Assembly: GCF_009363615.1 (NCBI RefSeq)
Contig: NZ_CP045385.1
Span: forward strand, 62,001-126,000
Reading direction: 5' to 3'
Source of the DNA: Ruegeria sp. THAF33
Lineage (GTDB): Bacteria; Pseudomonadota; Alphaproteobacteria; Rhodobacterales; Rhodobacteraceae
DNA length: 64,000 nucleotides
Made by a program: the position numbers and the translations under genes. Below are positions 26,983-35,143 of this stretch, piece by piece (positions within the stretch are counted from its first letter, which is position 1; the number at the start of each line of letters is the position of its first letter). The notes beneath the pieces were generated by a model. It searched no databases, had not been told where the DNA came from, and saw nothing but the letters and a program-made list of their open reading frames with translations.

Positions 26983-27035
26983 GCTTGGATTGAAAATCCT
27001 CGTGTCGGTGGTTCGATTCCGCCCCCCGGTCACCA
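26983..27035 (+). tRNA. tRNA 3'-end fragment (Phe-like), probable attachment site
   Basis: The sequence has an anticodon-loop-like TTGAAAA flanked by GGA/TCC, a T-arm GGTGG-TTCGATT-CCGCC and an acceptor end finishing in CACCA. This matches the 3' half of a rhodobacterial tRNA-Phe. The 5' half is missing, so it is not a working gene. Such fragments are left where an integrase inserts an element at a tRNA 3' end, and this one marks the likely edge of the mobilisable element at 25.2-26.8 kb. Confidence 0.6.
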
Positions 27036-27365
27036 CTAGCATTCATTATCTTTATGATTTTTATAAAAAATCCACATAGAAGGTTGATTTGTCCACCTAA
27101 ATACCCACCCATTCGGCCTCGGGTGCGCACAATTCCTCGTTCGGTTCAACAGTCGATCCCCTGCTGAGGGGGGCCTACGGCAGATGGTTACAGTGAAGCC
27201 CAGAAACACACCGGTCTAGCTGACGCTGCTGTCGAAGCGCGGACCACCACAGGAAAAATTCTACGTCAGGAGCGGAAGTTCGTCTCCTGAATTGCCGCTC
27301 AGTGACAATCAACACTAACGAAGAAAGAGGCCATTCGATCAAGATCTCGCACCGCAAGGTTTGGC
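27036..27365. other. gap after the tRNA fragment
   Basis: About 330 bp with no gene. An AT-rich GATTTTT-A-TAAAAAATC-like dyad lies near 27,057. Nothing else is supported. Confidence 0.35.
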
Positions 27366-27773
27366 TCAACGAATTACATGAACCGAGCACCTGGCGTGAT
27401 GCACGACTCTGTTCGCAGTGGAACCTAAAAATATGTCCTCAAAACCAGGCTTGTGCGAAATCAAGACGATGCAATCCGCGTCACTCTCATTTGCGAAGTC
27501 TACAATAGCCCTACCCGCGTGCCCAGAGATGAGCCGAGCCTTCGCGCCTGGAATTTCAGAAGCAGTTTGATGCAGGTTTTCCAGGATTTCATGCCGCGTA
27601 TTGGCAAGTACTTCGCTGGGAATCTGAGACCCTACATACGCCGGAATTGGCTCTTGGACGTGTATCACGGTGAATACAGCGTCCGCATCAGCCAATTGGC
27701 GCGCGGCTTCAAACGACGCTTGTGTGTCGTGTTCTTGGTCCAGAGCAACCGGGATCAGGATATTCTTGTACAT
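27366..27773 (-). CDS. universal stress protein (UspA family)
   Basis: 135 residues behind a perfect GGAGG. It starts MYKNILIPVALDQEHDTQAS and ends with the ATP-binding signature region ISHKPGFEDIFLGSTANRVV then HHARCSVHVIR, typical of ATP-binding Usp proteins. It would be a cytoplasmic dimer induced by growth arrest or low oxygen. It opens the stress-related block and lies 57 bp downstream of a phasin-like gene. Confidence 0.92.
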   Translation of the reverse strand: MYKNILIPVALDQEHDTQASFEAARQLADADAVFTVIHVQEPIPAYVGSQIPSEVLANTRHEILENLHQTASEIPGAKARLISGHAGRAIVDFANESDADCIVLISHKPGFEDIFLGSTANRVVHHARCSVHVIR

Positions 27774-27830
27774 TTGACCTCCTATCTACTGCTCCGATGA
27801 TTCCAGTTTGGTTCCTCGGCAGCAGGAAAC

Positions 27831-28280
27831 CTACACAGGCTCAGACTTTGAAGATTTCCCCGCGCCCTTTGTAGCGGCTACAACTTCATCAATTGTTTTC
27901 TCAACAGCTTCAGCTTCGGTTTCAGCGACATAAGATGCACAACGGGACACGGTTTCGAACCATTCCTGAGCGTCAGCAACCAACCGCTCCGCCGAATGGC
28001 GCTGCCATTCCGCCATGCTCTGAAGCGCATTAGATGGATCGGAAGGGTTCGCGGAAGACACATTGCGTGCAGCTTTTAGAGCCGTCCGGACCGCCTCATG
28101 ACGCCGTTCGAACCAATGCTGCGCAAAGGCCTCTGTTTCTTCGAGCAATTTTTCTTGCGCGTCCCAAAATTGTTCGATCTGGGCACCGAAGGCCGGATTG
28201 CCAGAAATGGGCGGCTGCATTTGCTTGAAAACATCCAAAAGTGAGGTCGGGCTATTTGTGTTAGATTTCTTTGTCGGCAT
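27831..28280 (-). CDS. phasin-like protein
   Basis: 149 residues, all predicted helix, starting after GAGGAGGAATTTTCG. The pattern QIEQFWDAQEKLLEETEAFA, then WFERRHEAVRTALKAARNV and EWFETVSRCASYVAETE resembles phasins that coat polyhydroxyalkanoate granules. Identification rests on length, helicity and residue pattern, so a general coiled-coil stress protein is possible. A weak Fnr-like box (TTAAT-ACAG-ATCAA, 28,340-28,353) lies 60 bp upstream. Confidence 0.55.
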   Translation of the reverse strand: MPTKKSNTNSPTSLLDVFKQMQPPISGNPAFGAQIEQFWDAQEKLLEETEAFAQHWFERRHEAVRTALKAARNVSSANPSDPSNALQSMAEWQRHSAERLVADAQEWFETVSRCASYVAETEAEAVEKTIDEVVAATKGAGKSSKSEPV

Positions 28281-28339
28281 CGAAAATTCCTCCTCATTCC
28301 CTGAATGGGCTATTGTGCCACCTGCGGCGCGCTTTCGCC

Positions 28340-28353
28340 TTAATACAGATCAA
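28340..28353. promoter_or_regulatory. imperfect Fnr-type box
   Basis: TTAATACAGATCAA matches TTGAT-N4-ATCAA except one half-site base. It lies between the divergent phasin-like and antiporter genes and could serve either. Confidence 0.35.
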
Positions 28354-28480
28354 AACCCCTTATTTTTATTACCCTCGGCATAGGCCGCAACGGGACACTC
28401 GCATTCTCTCCGACATCGGTTCCTAGAGGGCAGTGTTGGAGTTAGAGTAGTCTAGACAAGAACTTAACGCTTGGTTTTCG

Positions 28481-29653
28481 ATGCACATTGCCGGCTTTCT
28501 GATTACCCTCGGTGTCCTCTTCCTCGCCGGATTGGCGGCCGACCAACTTGGTCGGGCCACGCATCTTCCTCGTGTTACAACCTTACTTTTCCTCGGTCTG
28601 ATCGCCGGGAACGCCGGAATGGGGTTGATCCCACTCGACGTTGCAATGTGGTTCGACGAGATATCCATTGTGGCCTTGACGATGGTCGCATTTCTTCTTG
28701 GAGGATCTTTGACCCGCGAAAACTTGGTTAAGCATGGCCGAGCTATTCTGACGATTTCGATTTCAATCGTGGTTGCAACCCTTGTTATTGTGCCTGCTGG
28801 ACTGACCGCAATTGGCGTACCCTTCGGGTTGGCGTTGGTGTTGGCGGCGATTGCTACGGCTACAGCTCCGGCCGCCATGACAGACGTGATCAAACAATCT
28901 GGGGTGTCCAACAGCTTCACCGAGACATTAAAGGGCGTCGTCGCAATTGATGACGCTTGGGGTCTGATTGTTTTCAGCATCGCCTTGGTTCTGGCCAGTC
29001 ATTCGGACGGTTGGGCCACTGTCACGACCACAGCGATGTGGGATTTCGGAGGGGCTATTTTGCTGGGTTGTGCACTAGGCGTGCCATCCGCTTACCTGAC
29101 CGGCCGCCTGAAACCGGGGGAGCCAATGCAGGCAGAAGCAGTGGGCATAGTCTTTCTTACAGCGGGCCTCGCGCTTTGGCTGGAGGTTTCCTTCTTGGTA
29201 GCAGGCATGGTTGCGGGCGCAGTTATCGGGAATCTTGCCCGCCATCACGACCGTGCTTTTCATGAGATCGAGCACATTCAGTGGCCATTCATGATCCTGT
29301 TCTTCCTGTTGGCTGGCGCCACGTTGGAAATTGAAGCCTTCGGTTTGATGGGTTGGGCTGGTGCTCTTTTCCTATTCTTGCGTACCGTGGCCCGCCTTGT
29401 CGGAGGTTACTGCGGAGCAAAACTGGGCGGCCTGCCTCGCCGTCAGACCCGCTGGTACGGTCCCGCTTTGTTACCACAGGCCGGTGTCGCGGTAGGAATG
29501 GCCCTTGTAGCCGGAGAGCAATTTCCGCATTGGGCCGCGTTGATCATGGCCTTTACTCTAGCCAGTACTGTGGCCTTCGAGGTGTTGGGGCCGCCGTTGA
29601 CTCTCATGTCAATCAGACGAACGGCTGATACGGACCAGCAGATTGGTCAGTGA
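28481..29653 (+). CDS. cation/proton antiporter (CPA family)
   Basis: 390 residues with about twelve hydrophobic segments. Family landmarks are GVVAIDDAWGLIVFSIALVL (the acidic pair in the transport site) and GPALLPQAGVAVGMALVAGE. It starts MHIAGFLITLGVLFLAGLAA and lacks C-terminal Trk/RCK domains. It should exchange Na+ or K+ for protons across the inner membrane. The stop is adjacent to that of the convergent cytochrome c gene. Confidence 0.88.
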   Translation: MHIAGFLITLGVLFLAGLAADQLGRATHLPRVTTLLFLGLIAGNAGMGLIPLDVAMWFDEISIVALTMVAFLLGGSLTRENLVKHGRAILTISISIVVATLVIVPAGLTAIGVPFGLALVLAAIATATAPAAMTDVIKQSGVSNSFTETLKGVVAIDDAWGLIVFSIALVLASHSDGWATVTTTAMWDFGGAILLGCALGVPSAYLTGRLKPGEPMQAEAVGIVFLTAGLALWLEVSFLVAGMVAGAVIGNLARHHDRAFHEIEHIQWPFMILFFLLAGATLEIEAFGLMGWAGALFLFLRTVARLVGGYCGAKLGGLPRRQTRWYGPALLPQAGVAVGMALVAGEQFPHWAALIMAFTLASTVAFEVLGPPLTLMSIRRTADTDQQIGQ

Positions 29654-30061
29654 CTAATCAGCCTGGATCGATTCAAGAAAGGCCAGCAAATTCGCCAACG
29701 GCAGGCCTGCCATCATGGGCTGCCCATTAGGTAGAGCCACCGCGATTTGTTGGTCTGTCTCAAACACCGCGCCAAAGATTGGCATTTCGCCCCCATGGGC
29801 GAGCAATTGTGAACGACCATCAATCTGTTCAGCTATGCGAACTATCGGAAACACGCCGTCGTTTTCGCCCGCCAATTTGGTTAGGTCGGGTGTTCGAATA
29901 GCCAACATTTCGGCCATTGGCCCGTCTCCGGTCGCTTCGAAACCGTGACATTGCCAGCAATACGTCCGGTACAAATCACTTCCCTCACTGACGCTGACCT
30001 CCTGCGCTAGTGCAGGCCCCGTGACGAATAGTGCCAATAAAATCCCTCGATAAACCTGCAT
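29654..30061 (-). CDS. periplasmic class I cytochrome c
   Basis: 135 residues from the ATG at 30,061 with GGAGGAGAAT immediately upstream; the frame extends further but without signals. A signal peptide covers about residues 1-20 (ILLALFVTGPALAQ). One heme c is attached at CWQCH (35-39), and the axial Met is probably in GGEMPIFG. It resembles small c-type electron carriers of cbb3 or alternative oxidase branches. No oxidase genes are adjacent. A degenerate Fnr-like sequence lies at 30,125-30,138. Confidence 0.88.
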   Translation of the reverse strand: MQVYRGILLALFVTGPALAQEVSVSEGSDLYRTYCWQCHGFEATGDGPMAEMLAIRTPDLTKLAGENDGVFPIVRIAEQIDGRSQLLAHGGEMPIFGAVFETDQQIAVALPNGQPMMAGLPLANLLAFLESIQAD

Positions 30062-30230
30062 ATTCTCCTCCAAATCGCCGCCACAAATGAAGATCTCATT
30101 AAACAGTATAGCTAAGGAACGTCTTTGACCTTGCTCATGTTGTCCGCACCTGCACGAACATTGGCGTTTCAGTCGAATAGCGTTTGAGCGCGCGCCGAAT
30201 CTAATCCAGCCCGGCCTCCAACTACGCCAC

Positions 30231-31826
30231 CTAGTCATCGACCTCACCACCCTTGCGCCCAAACGGCACTCCTTCCAATGCGTTCAAATGCCGACGAATT
30301 CGCCAGAGGTGATAAGACACTCGATGCAACCATCTGAGGGCATCCAAGCGAGCCCAGACCACGTCGTCCGGCAGACTGTCAGTCGCAGCGTCAGAGATGA
30401 GCAAGTCTCTGCGAAGTTTCCTCTGTCGTCGCAGAAAACGGCGAACGCGGTTCAGCGTAAGTTCACACTCCACTGGATCATCGATTTCCCAATAGCCATC
30501 AGTTGCTGCAATCATCACCGAAGCAAGCCGCTTCAACCGCCAGTCTTTCGGTAACTCGCTTATCCGATCATCTTGGCCACACCGGTAAAGCAGCCGGTCA
30601 AGATGATCGAGGATATGGTACATACCCTTGATGCTGGATATCTCTGCGTCGGGCATGCTGGGCAGTTCTATTTTGTCCAGATACGAGCGGGCTTCGGACA
30701 CGGCGGTCTGAATGTTGTCCCGACCAAAATCGATTCCGTTTGTCTGAGATGCCCCCAGACACGACCGTAGGTGCGCCACTTCGGCCCTAACAACTTGATC
30801 GACTGCGGCCTTTGCCGCATCCACGGCTAATTCCGGCATCCCAAGGACAAGCGGATCCAGAGATCTCGTTAACTCAGCACCTCGGTCAGGTATAAGCGCC
30901 TCGACAAATCTGGCGAACGGTTTAGCGAAGGGAAGGATCAGCGCTACGCCTATGGCATTGAAAAAACTGTGGAACGCGACCAGCGCAGTCAGAGAATTTC
31001 CAGCCCCCGCCCCGCTTGCAAAAACCGAAGTAAATGGACCTAGCAAGAAAAAAGCCATTGCTCCTGTCATCACGTTGTAGACCACATGAGCAAACCCGGT
31101 TCGACGCGCCATCGTGCCCCCGCCCAAAGTTGCCAGAACCGCCGTAAAAGTCGTGCCCACATCCATTCCAATGACGAGAGCCGCTGCTTGAGGGAAGTTC
31201 ACAGCACCCGCGCTCAACGCAGCCAGCGCCGTTGCAACGCCAGCGCTCGAAGACTGCGTCACCATCGTGATAAGCACGCCTATCAATACAAGCTTCAGCC
31301 TGCCTAGCAGTGTATCTGGCGGAAAATCGGCAGGAGTAACTACGCCGCGAAACGCGTCAAGCCCGGACTTGAGCTGCTCGATCCCAATGAAAATCAAGCT
31401 GAACCCGGCCAACGCCAGCCCAAGGCCGGAAACCGCTTTTTTTCCTGAAAGCGCCAGCAAAGCCCCAACAAAAACAACGGGCAACATCACTTGCCCCAGG
31501 TCCAGCTTGAACCCCAGGAGCGCGACGAGCCAACCTGTCATGGTCGTTCCGATATTGGCCCCAAAGATGATCCCAAGCGCTTGGGGAAATGTGAGCAGGC
31601 CAGACGCGACAAATCCGACGGCCGCGACGGTCGTCGCGCTGGAAGACTGGATCGCAGCTGTCGTGACCGCGCCTGTTACCGCCCCGGTAAACGGCGTTTT
31701 CGTGAAGCGGCCCAAAATATCGCGCAGCCGCGCACCAGCCAAAGCCTTCAGCCCGTCCGTCATCAACAGCATCCCGACAAGGAACAGGCCGATGCCGCCC
31801 AAAGCTGGTAACAGGTTCCAGAACAT
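30231..31826 (-). CDS. Na+/phosphate cotransporter family protein with PhoU-like tail
   Basis: About 531 residues from the ATG at 31,826; a GTG one codon earlier is possible. The N-terminal ~310 residues contain two inverted NptA/PNaS repeats with the QSSSA motifs AAIQSSSATTVAAVG and MVTQSSSAGVATAL. The remainder is helical and PhoU-like (AVDQVVRAEVAHLRSCLG). The family imports phosphate with Na+ in the inner membrane. It is preceded by a perfect Fnr-type box about 120 bp upstream. Confidence 0.9.
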   Translation of the reverse strand: MFWNLLPALGGIGLFLVGMLLMTDGLKALAGARLRDILGRFTKTPFTGAVTGAVTTAAIQSSSATTVAAVGFVASGLLTFPQALGIIFGANIGTTMTGWLVALLGFKLDLGQVMLPVVFVGALLALSGKKAVSGLGLALAGFSLIFIGIEQLKSGLDAFRGVVTPADFPPDTLLGRLKLVLIGVLITMVTQSSSAGVATALAALSAGAVNFPQAAALVIGMDVGTTFTAVLATLGGGTMARRTGFAHVVYNVMTGAMAFFLLGPFTSVFASGAGAGNSLTALVAFHSFFNAIGVALILPFAKPFARFVEALIPDRGAELTRSLDPLVLGMPELAVDAAKAAVDQVVRAEVAHLRSCLGASQTNGIDFGRDNIQTAVSEARSYLDKIELPSMPDAEISSIKGMYHILDHLDRLLYRCGQDDRISELPKDWRLKRLASVMIAATDGYWEIDDPVECELTLNRVRRFLRRQRKLRRDLLISDAATDSLPDDVVWARLDALRWLHRVSYHLWRIRRHLNALEGVPFGRKGGEVDD

Positions 31827-31945
31827 CACGAATAGCTTTCCACCCGAAATCTCACACCGCCTAACATGTTTGCTTTGCCTTTAAGTCCGACGACAAACGA
31901 CAGTTGGTTTGCGTTCAGCCTCGCAGACCCGACGCCGCGAGTTGA

Positions 31946-31959
31946 TTGACATAGATCAA
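31946..31959. promoter_or_regulatory. Fnr-type box TTGAC-N4-ATCAA
   Basis: TTGACATAGATCAA, a near-ideal FnrL site, lies 120 bp upstream of the Na+/phosphate cotransporter gene and 300 bp upstream of the APC permease. Confidence 0.55.
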
Positions 31960-32078
31960 AGCCCAACATGATTTACATAGTAGAATTCGAATGTTTCAAC
32001 ATATTCTACGTTCACCGTCCTGTCCCCAAGTAAACACGAAGGTGAACGGAATTTTGAAGGAGTGGAAGTTCCACCCAC

Positions 32079-32109
32079 GGGGGCTCGGCAGGAGTGATGG
32101 CGAGCCCCC
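32079..32109. repeat. strong GC-rich hairpin
   Basis: GGGGGCTCG and CGAGCCCCC are perfectly complementary with a 13-base loop. No T-run follows on either strand, so it is not a clear terminator. Role unknown. Confidence 0.4.
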
Positions 32110-32262
32110 AGTTGGTTGATTGGCGCCTAATGTGCCCAGACGTTGAGACACAAAGCATTCGGTGCAGCTTTGACCATAGGATTAAGCCGCTGCGCCATTC
32201 GAGACAAAAAGAGTAGGACGCCACTGACAACGTTCGGAGTGGGCAGTTGGCGGAAATCACTT

Positions 32263-33483
32263 ATGAATTCTGTTGATCCAAACGAACAGAAACTCAGACG
32301 GGCCCTTACTACCCCGTTGCTCACGCTTTATGGCCTTGGGGTAACGGTCGGAGCGGGCATTTACGTTTTAGTCGGTGCAACAGCAGACATTGCCGGACCG
32401 TTTGCGGCGTTGTCGTTCGTTGTAGCCGCGCTCGTTGTATCACTTACTGCGCTTTCGTATGCAGAACTCGCAACTCGATTTCCTGTCAGCGCAGGTGAAG
32501 CAGCCTATGTTGAGGCGGGATTTCAGAAAAGATGGTTGGCGGTTTTCGTAGGGCTCGCGGTCGCGGCTTCGGGGGTTATCTCTGCCTCTGCCGTTGCAAT
32601 TGGCGCAGCATCATATCTTCATGCTTTGACCGGTTTTGCGATTCCTGTTTTGACCATCAGCGTCGTTTTGATAATGGGTCTAATCGCGCTTTGGGGGATC
32701 ACTGAATCGGTCTTTGTTGCGGCCGTCATTACGATCATCGAGATCGCAGGCCTTCTCTTTGTGATTGGCTGGGGCATGTCGGTTCAGGATCCGCAGGGAT
32801 ACGGGGTCAGTTCGATGCTTCCGCCACTTGAATTCGACGCGTGGAGAGGCATTTTCGCAGCATCACTTCTCGCCTTCTTTGCATTTGTTGGCTTCGAGGA
32901 CATGGCCAATGTCGCGGAAGAGGTCAAAGACCCCGTGCGCACCATCCCAAAAGCGATTTTACTAACCCTCGTTCTGGCGACCATGTTGTATCTGGGAACC
33001 TCAATGACGGTTCTACTTGTTGTTCCGATCGACGTTCTCTCGACATCCGCAGCACCCCTCGCGCTTGTGTTTTCAAACGCTCCCGAGGTGATCAAACAGG
33101 GCTTTTCCGCGGTCGCGATTGTGGCGACAGTCAATGGAGTACTGATCCAGATGATCATGGCCTCGAGGGTGATCTACGGCCTAGCTGACCGTAACCATTT
33201 ACCGAAGGTTCTGGCGATTGTCCCAAAAGCAACTCAGACACCAGTTATCGCTACTTTGCTGGTCGTGGCGATCATCGTTTTGCTGACCCAAACTATACCG
33301 ATTGGTACTCTGGCAGAGCGTACGTCTCAGATCGTTCTCGGCGTCTTTGTACTGGTCAATGTCTCGCTGATCCTGCTGAAGATGAAGCCGGACGAGGCCG
33401 CCAAGCACTTCCGCGTTCCTCTTGTGGTACCGATCCTTGGGGTGATCACCAGTGCATTGCTTTTCGGATCTGGATTTCTCTAA
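32263..33483 (+). CDS. APC-superfamily amino-acid permease
   Basis: 406 residues from the ATG at 32,263; an open frame upstream carries no signals. The N-terminus TPLLTLYGLGVTVGAGIYVL is the unwound first helix of APC transporters (GxGxGIF/Y), and about eleven or twelve hydrophobic segments follow, including FFAFVGFEDMANVAEEVKDP, the classic helix 6 to loop region. The substrate is an amino acid or polyamine but cannot be named. It is slightly short for the family, missing the last segment(s). Confidence 0.85.
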   Translation: MNSVDPNEQKLRRALTTPLLTLYGLGVTVGAGIYVLVGATADIAGPFAALSFVVAALVVSLTALSYAELATRFPVSAGEAAYVEAGFQKRWLAVFVGLAVAASGVISASAVAIGAASYLHALTGFAIPVLTISVVLIMGLIALWGITESVFVAAVITIIEIAGLLFVIGWGMSVQDPQGYGVSSMLPPLEFDAWRGIFAASLLAFFAFVGFEDMANVAEEVKDPVRTIPKAILLTLVLATMLYLGTSMTVLLVVPIDVLSTSAAPLALVFSNAPEVIKQGFSAVAIVATVNGVLIQMIMASRVIYGLADRNHLPKVLAIVPKATQTPVIATLLVVAIIVLLTQTIPIGTLAERTSQIVLGVFVLVNVSLILLKMKPDEAAKHFRVPLVVPILGVITSALLFGSGFL

Positions 33484-33526
33484 CTAGATACAACGACCCA
33501 AAGGCTTCCACGAGCTACCACGGCAT

Positions 33527-35143
33527 ATGACGGTTGACCAAACTTCCATAGGATCAAAATTTTCGGCCTGGTGGCATAGAACGTTTGTAGATCTGGTTCA
33601 GCAGCTGCAATGGTCCTATCTGCCGCCATTAATGGTCTATTTTGCGGCCGGCGTGTCCGGCCTGACCTCGGTCGTCGGAGCTTTTTTCCTAAAAGACTAT
33701 CTGGACTTATCCGCCTCTTTCGTTGCAGGACTCGCATTTTGGGCCGGCCTCCCTTGGATCCTCAAAATGCCACTTGGCCATGTCGTGGACCTGTTCTGGC
33801 GCTGGAAGTCCCTGCTGATTCTGTTCGGCGCATCCCTGATCACGTTGTCTTTGCTCACAATGTATGGGCTTGTGACCGCACCCGTGCAAATGGCGTCCAT
33901 TATGCCACTGGAAGACTGGTATGTCGTCGCGTTGCTGTTGGCGCCTTCGGGCTATGCCATTCAAGACGTAGTTGCCGACGCCATGACAGTCGAGGCGGTT
34001 CCAAAGTTCGATCAACACGGCCGCCCGTTTACACCCGAAGAAACCCGTGCACAGCACACAACAATGCAAACCTTGGGCAGAGTCGCGATCATTTCCGGGT
34101 TTGCGGCGGTTGCAGCTGTGAACATCTGGATTTTCTCTGGAACCGAAGATCTGCAAAAATCCGAGCGCCTTGCGCTCTATGGCCAAGTGTACCTGATAGC
34201 ACTGGCCATACCCGTGTTGTCGGTCAGCGGAGTCGTTCTTCACAGCTTGATCCAGCGTCAACGTGTCCAGCGGGGCCACCCGCCCCACACACCGGACGCA
34301 GTCACCGAAATCAAATGGTCCATATTGCTCGGTGGCGTCGCATTCGTGGTGCTCAGCATCGTGCTGGGAACCGCTGATTTCGATTTTGCGCAGGAAACAG
34401 TTTTTGCGGTTTCCCTGACGGTAATCCTGTACCTCATGTCGCGCCTGCTGAAAGAGCTGGAACCGGCCCAAGCCAAAGCCTTAATCGGGACAGCGACAAT
34501 CATTTTTGTTTTCCGTGCCGTTCCTCTGCCGGGACCAGGTCTGACCTGGTTTGAAATCGATGAACTAGAGTTCGATGAACAGTTCCTGGCAATTCTGGCT
34601 CTGTTAACTTCGCTGCTGGCGTTGCTGGGTTTAATTGTTCTGCGACCATTCATGGCCAACCGCTCGATTGCGCATGTGGTGATATTGCTGACGATCGCCG
34701 CAGGCATACTCGCCATGCCTAACCTTGCTCTCTACTACGGCATTCATGAATGGACAGCTGAGCGTACCGGCGGAATTGTAGACGCGAGATTTATTGCCAT
34801 TCTCGACACCGCTGTTGAGTCTCCGCTCGGACAGATCGCCATGGTCCCGATGTTGGCTTGGATTGCACGAAATGCCCCAACTCATTTGAAAGCGACCTTC
34901 TTTGCCGTGATGGCATCGTTTACCAACATGGCATTGTCGGCCAGCAGCCTCAGCACCAAATACCTCAACCAAACATTCGTTGTGACTCGCGCTGTCACAA
35001 ATCCAGAAACCGGTGAGGTCACTTCCACCGCGGACTACAGTCAACTTGGGTACTTGCTGATCTCTGTGGCCGTGATCTCAGTGATCGTTCCACTGGCTAC
35101 AGTGTTCGTCGTTCAAAACTCGCGCTTCCGAACGAGCGAATGA
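33527..35143 (+). CDS. MFS transporter, BT1/folate-biopterin type
   Basis: 538 residues with about twelve hydrophobic segments. LPWILKMPLGHVVDLFWRWK and SGYAIQDVVADAMTVEAVP are the recognisable BT1-family signatures (folate/pteridine transporters of protozoa, plants and cyanobacteria). A longer cytoplasmic loop separates the halves. It lies 43 bp after the APC permease and may be in the same transcript. Ligand assignment to pterins is family knowledge only. Confidence 0.75.
   Translation: MTVDQTSIGSKFSAWWHRTFVDLVQQLQWSYLPPLMVYFAAGVSGLTSVVGAFFLKDYLDLSASFVAGLAFWAGLPWILKMPLGHVVDLFWRWKSLLILFGASLITLSLLTMYGLVTAPVQMASIMPLEDWYVVALLLAPSGYAIQDVVADAMTVEAVPKFDQHGRPFTPEETRAQHTTMQTLGRVAIISGFAAVAAVNIWIFSGTEDLQKSERLALYGQVYLIALAIPVLSVSGVVLHSLIQRQRVQRGHPPHTPDAVTEIKWSILLGGVAFVVLSIVLGTADFDFAQETVFAVSLTVILYLMSRLLKELEPAQAKALIGTATIIFVFRAVPLPGPGLTWFEIDELEFDEQFLAILALLTSLLALLGLIVLRPFMANRSIAHVVILLTIAAGILAMPNLALYYGIHEWTAERTGGIVDARFIAILDTAVESPLGQIAMVPMLAWIARNAPTHLKATFFAVMASFTNMALSASSLSTKYLNQTFVVTRAVTNPETGEVTSTADYSQLGYLLISVAVISVIVPLATVFVVQNSRFRTSE

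Larger units (their letters stand above)
31830..32262. other. intergenic region with Fnr-type box, strong hairpin and gene relic
   Basis: About 430 bp between divergent transporter genes. It holds TTGACATAGATCAA at 31,946-31,959, a perfect 9-bp inverted repeat GGGGGCTCG/CGAGCCCCC (32,079-32,109), and a minus-strand fragment at 32,127-32,198 reading MAQRLNPMVKAAPNALCL. That fragment resembles the N-terminus of carboxymuconolactone-decarboxylase/AhpD proteins and is probably a relic. Confidence 0.45.

Noticed and set aside
26983..27035. Complete tRNA gene
   Set aside because: No acceptor 5' strand, D-arm or full anticodon stem upstream; only the 3' half is present.
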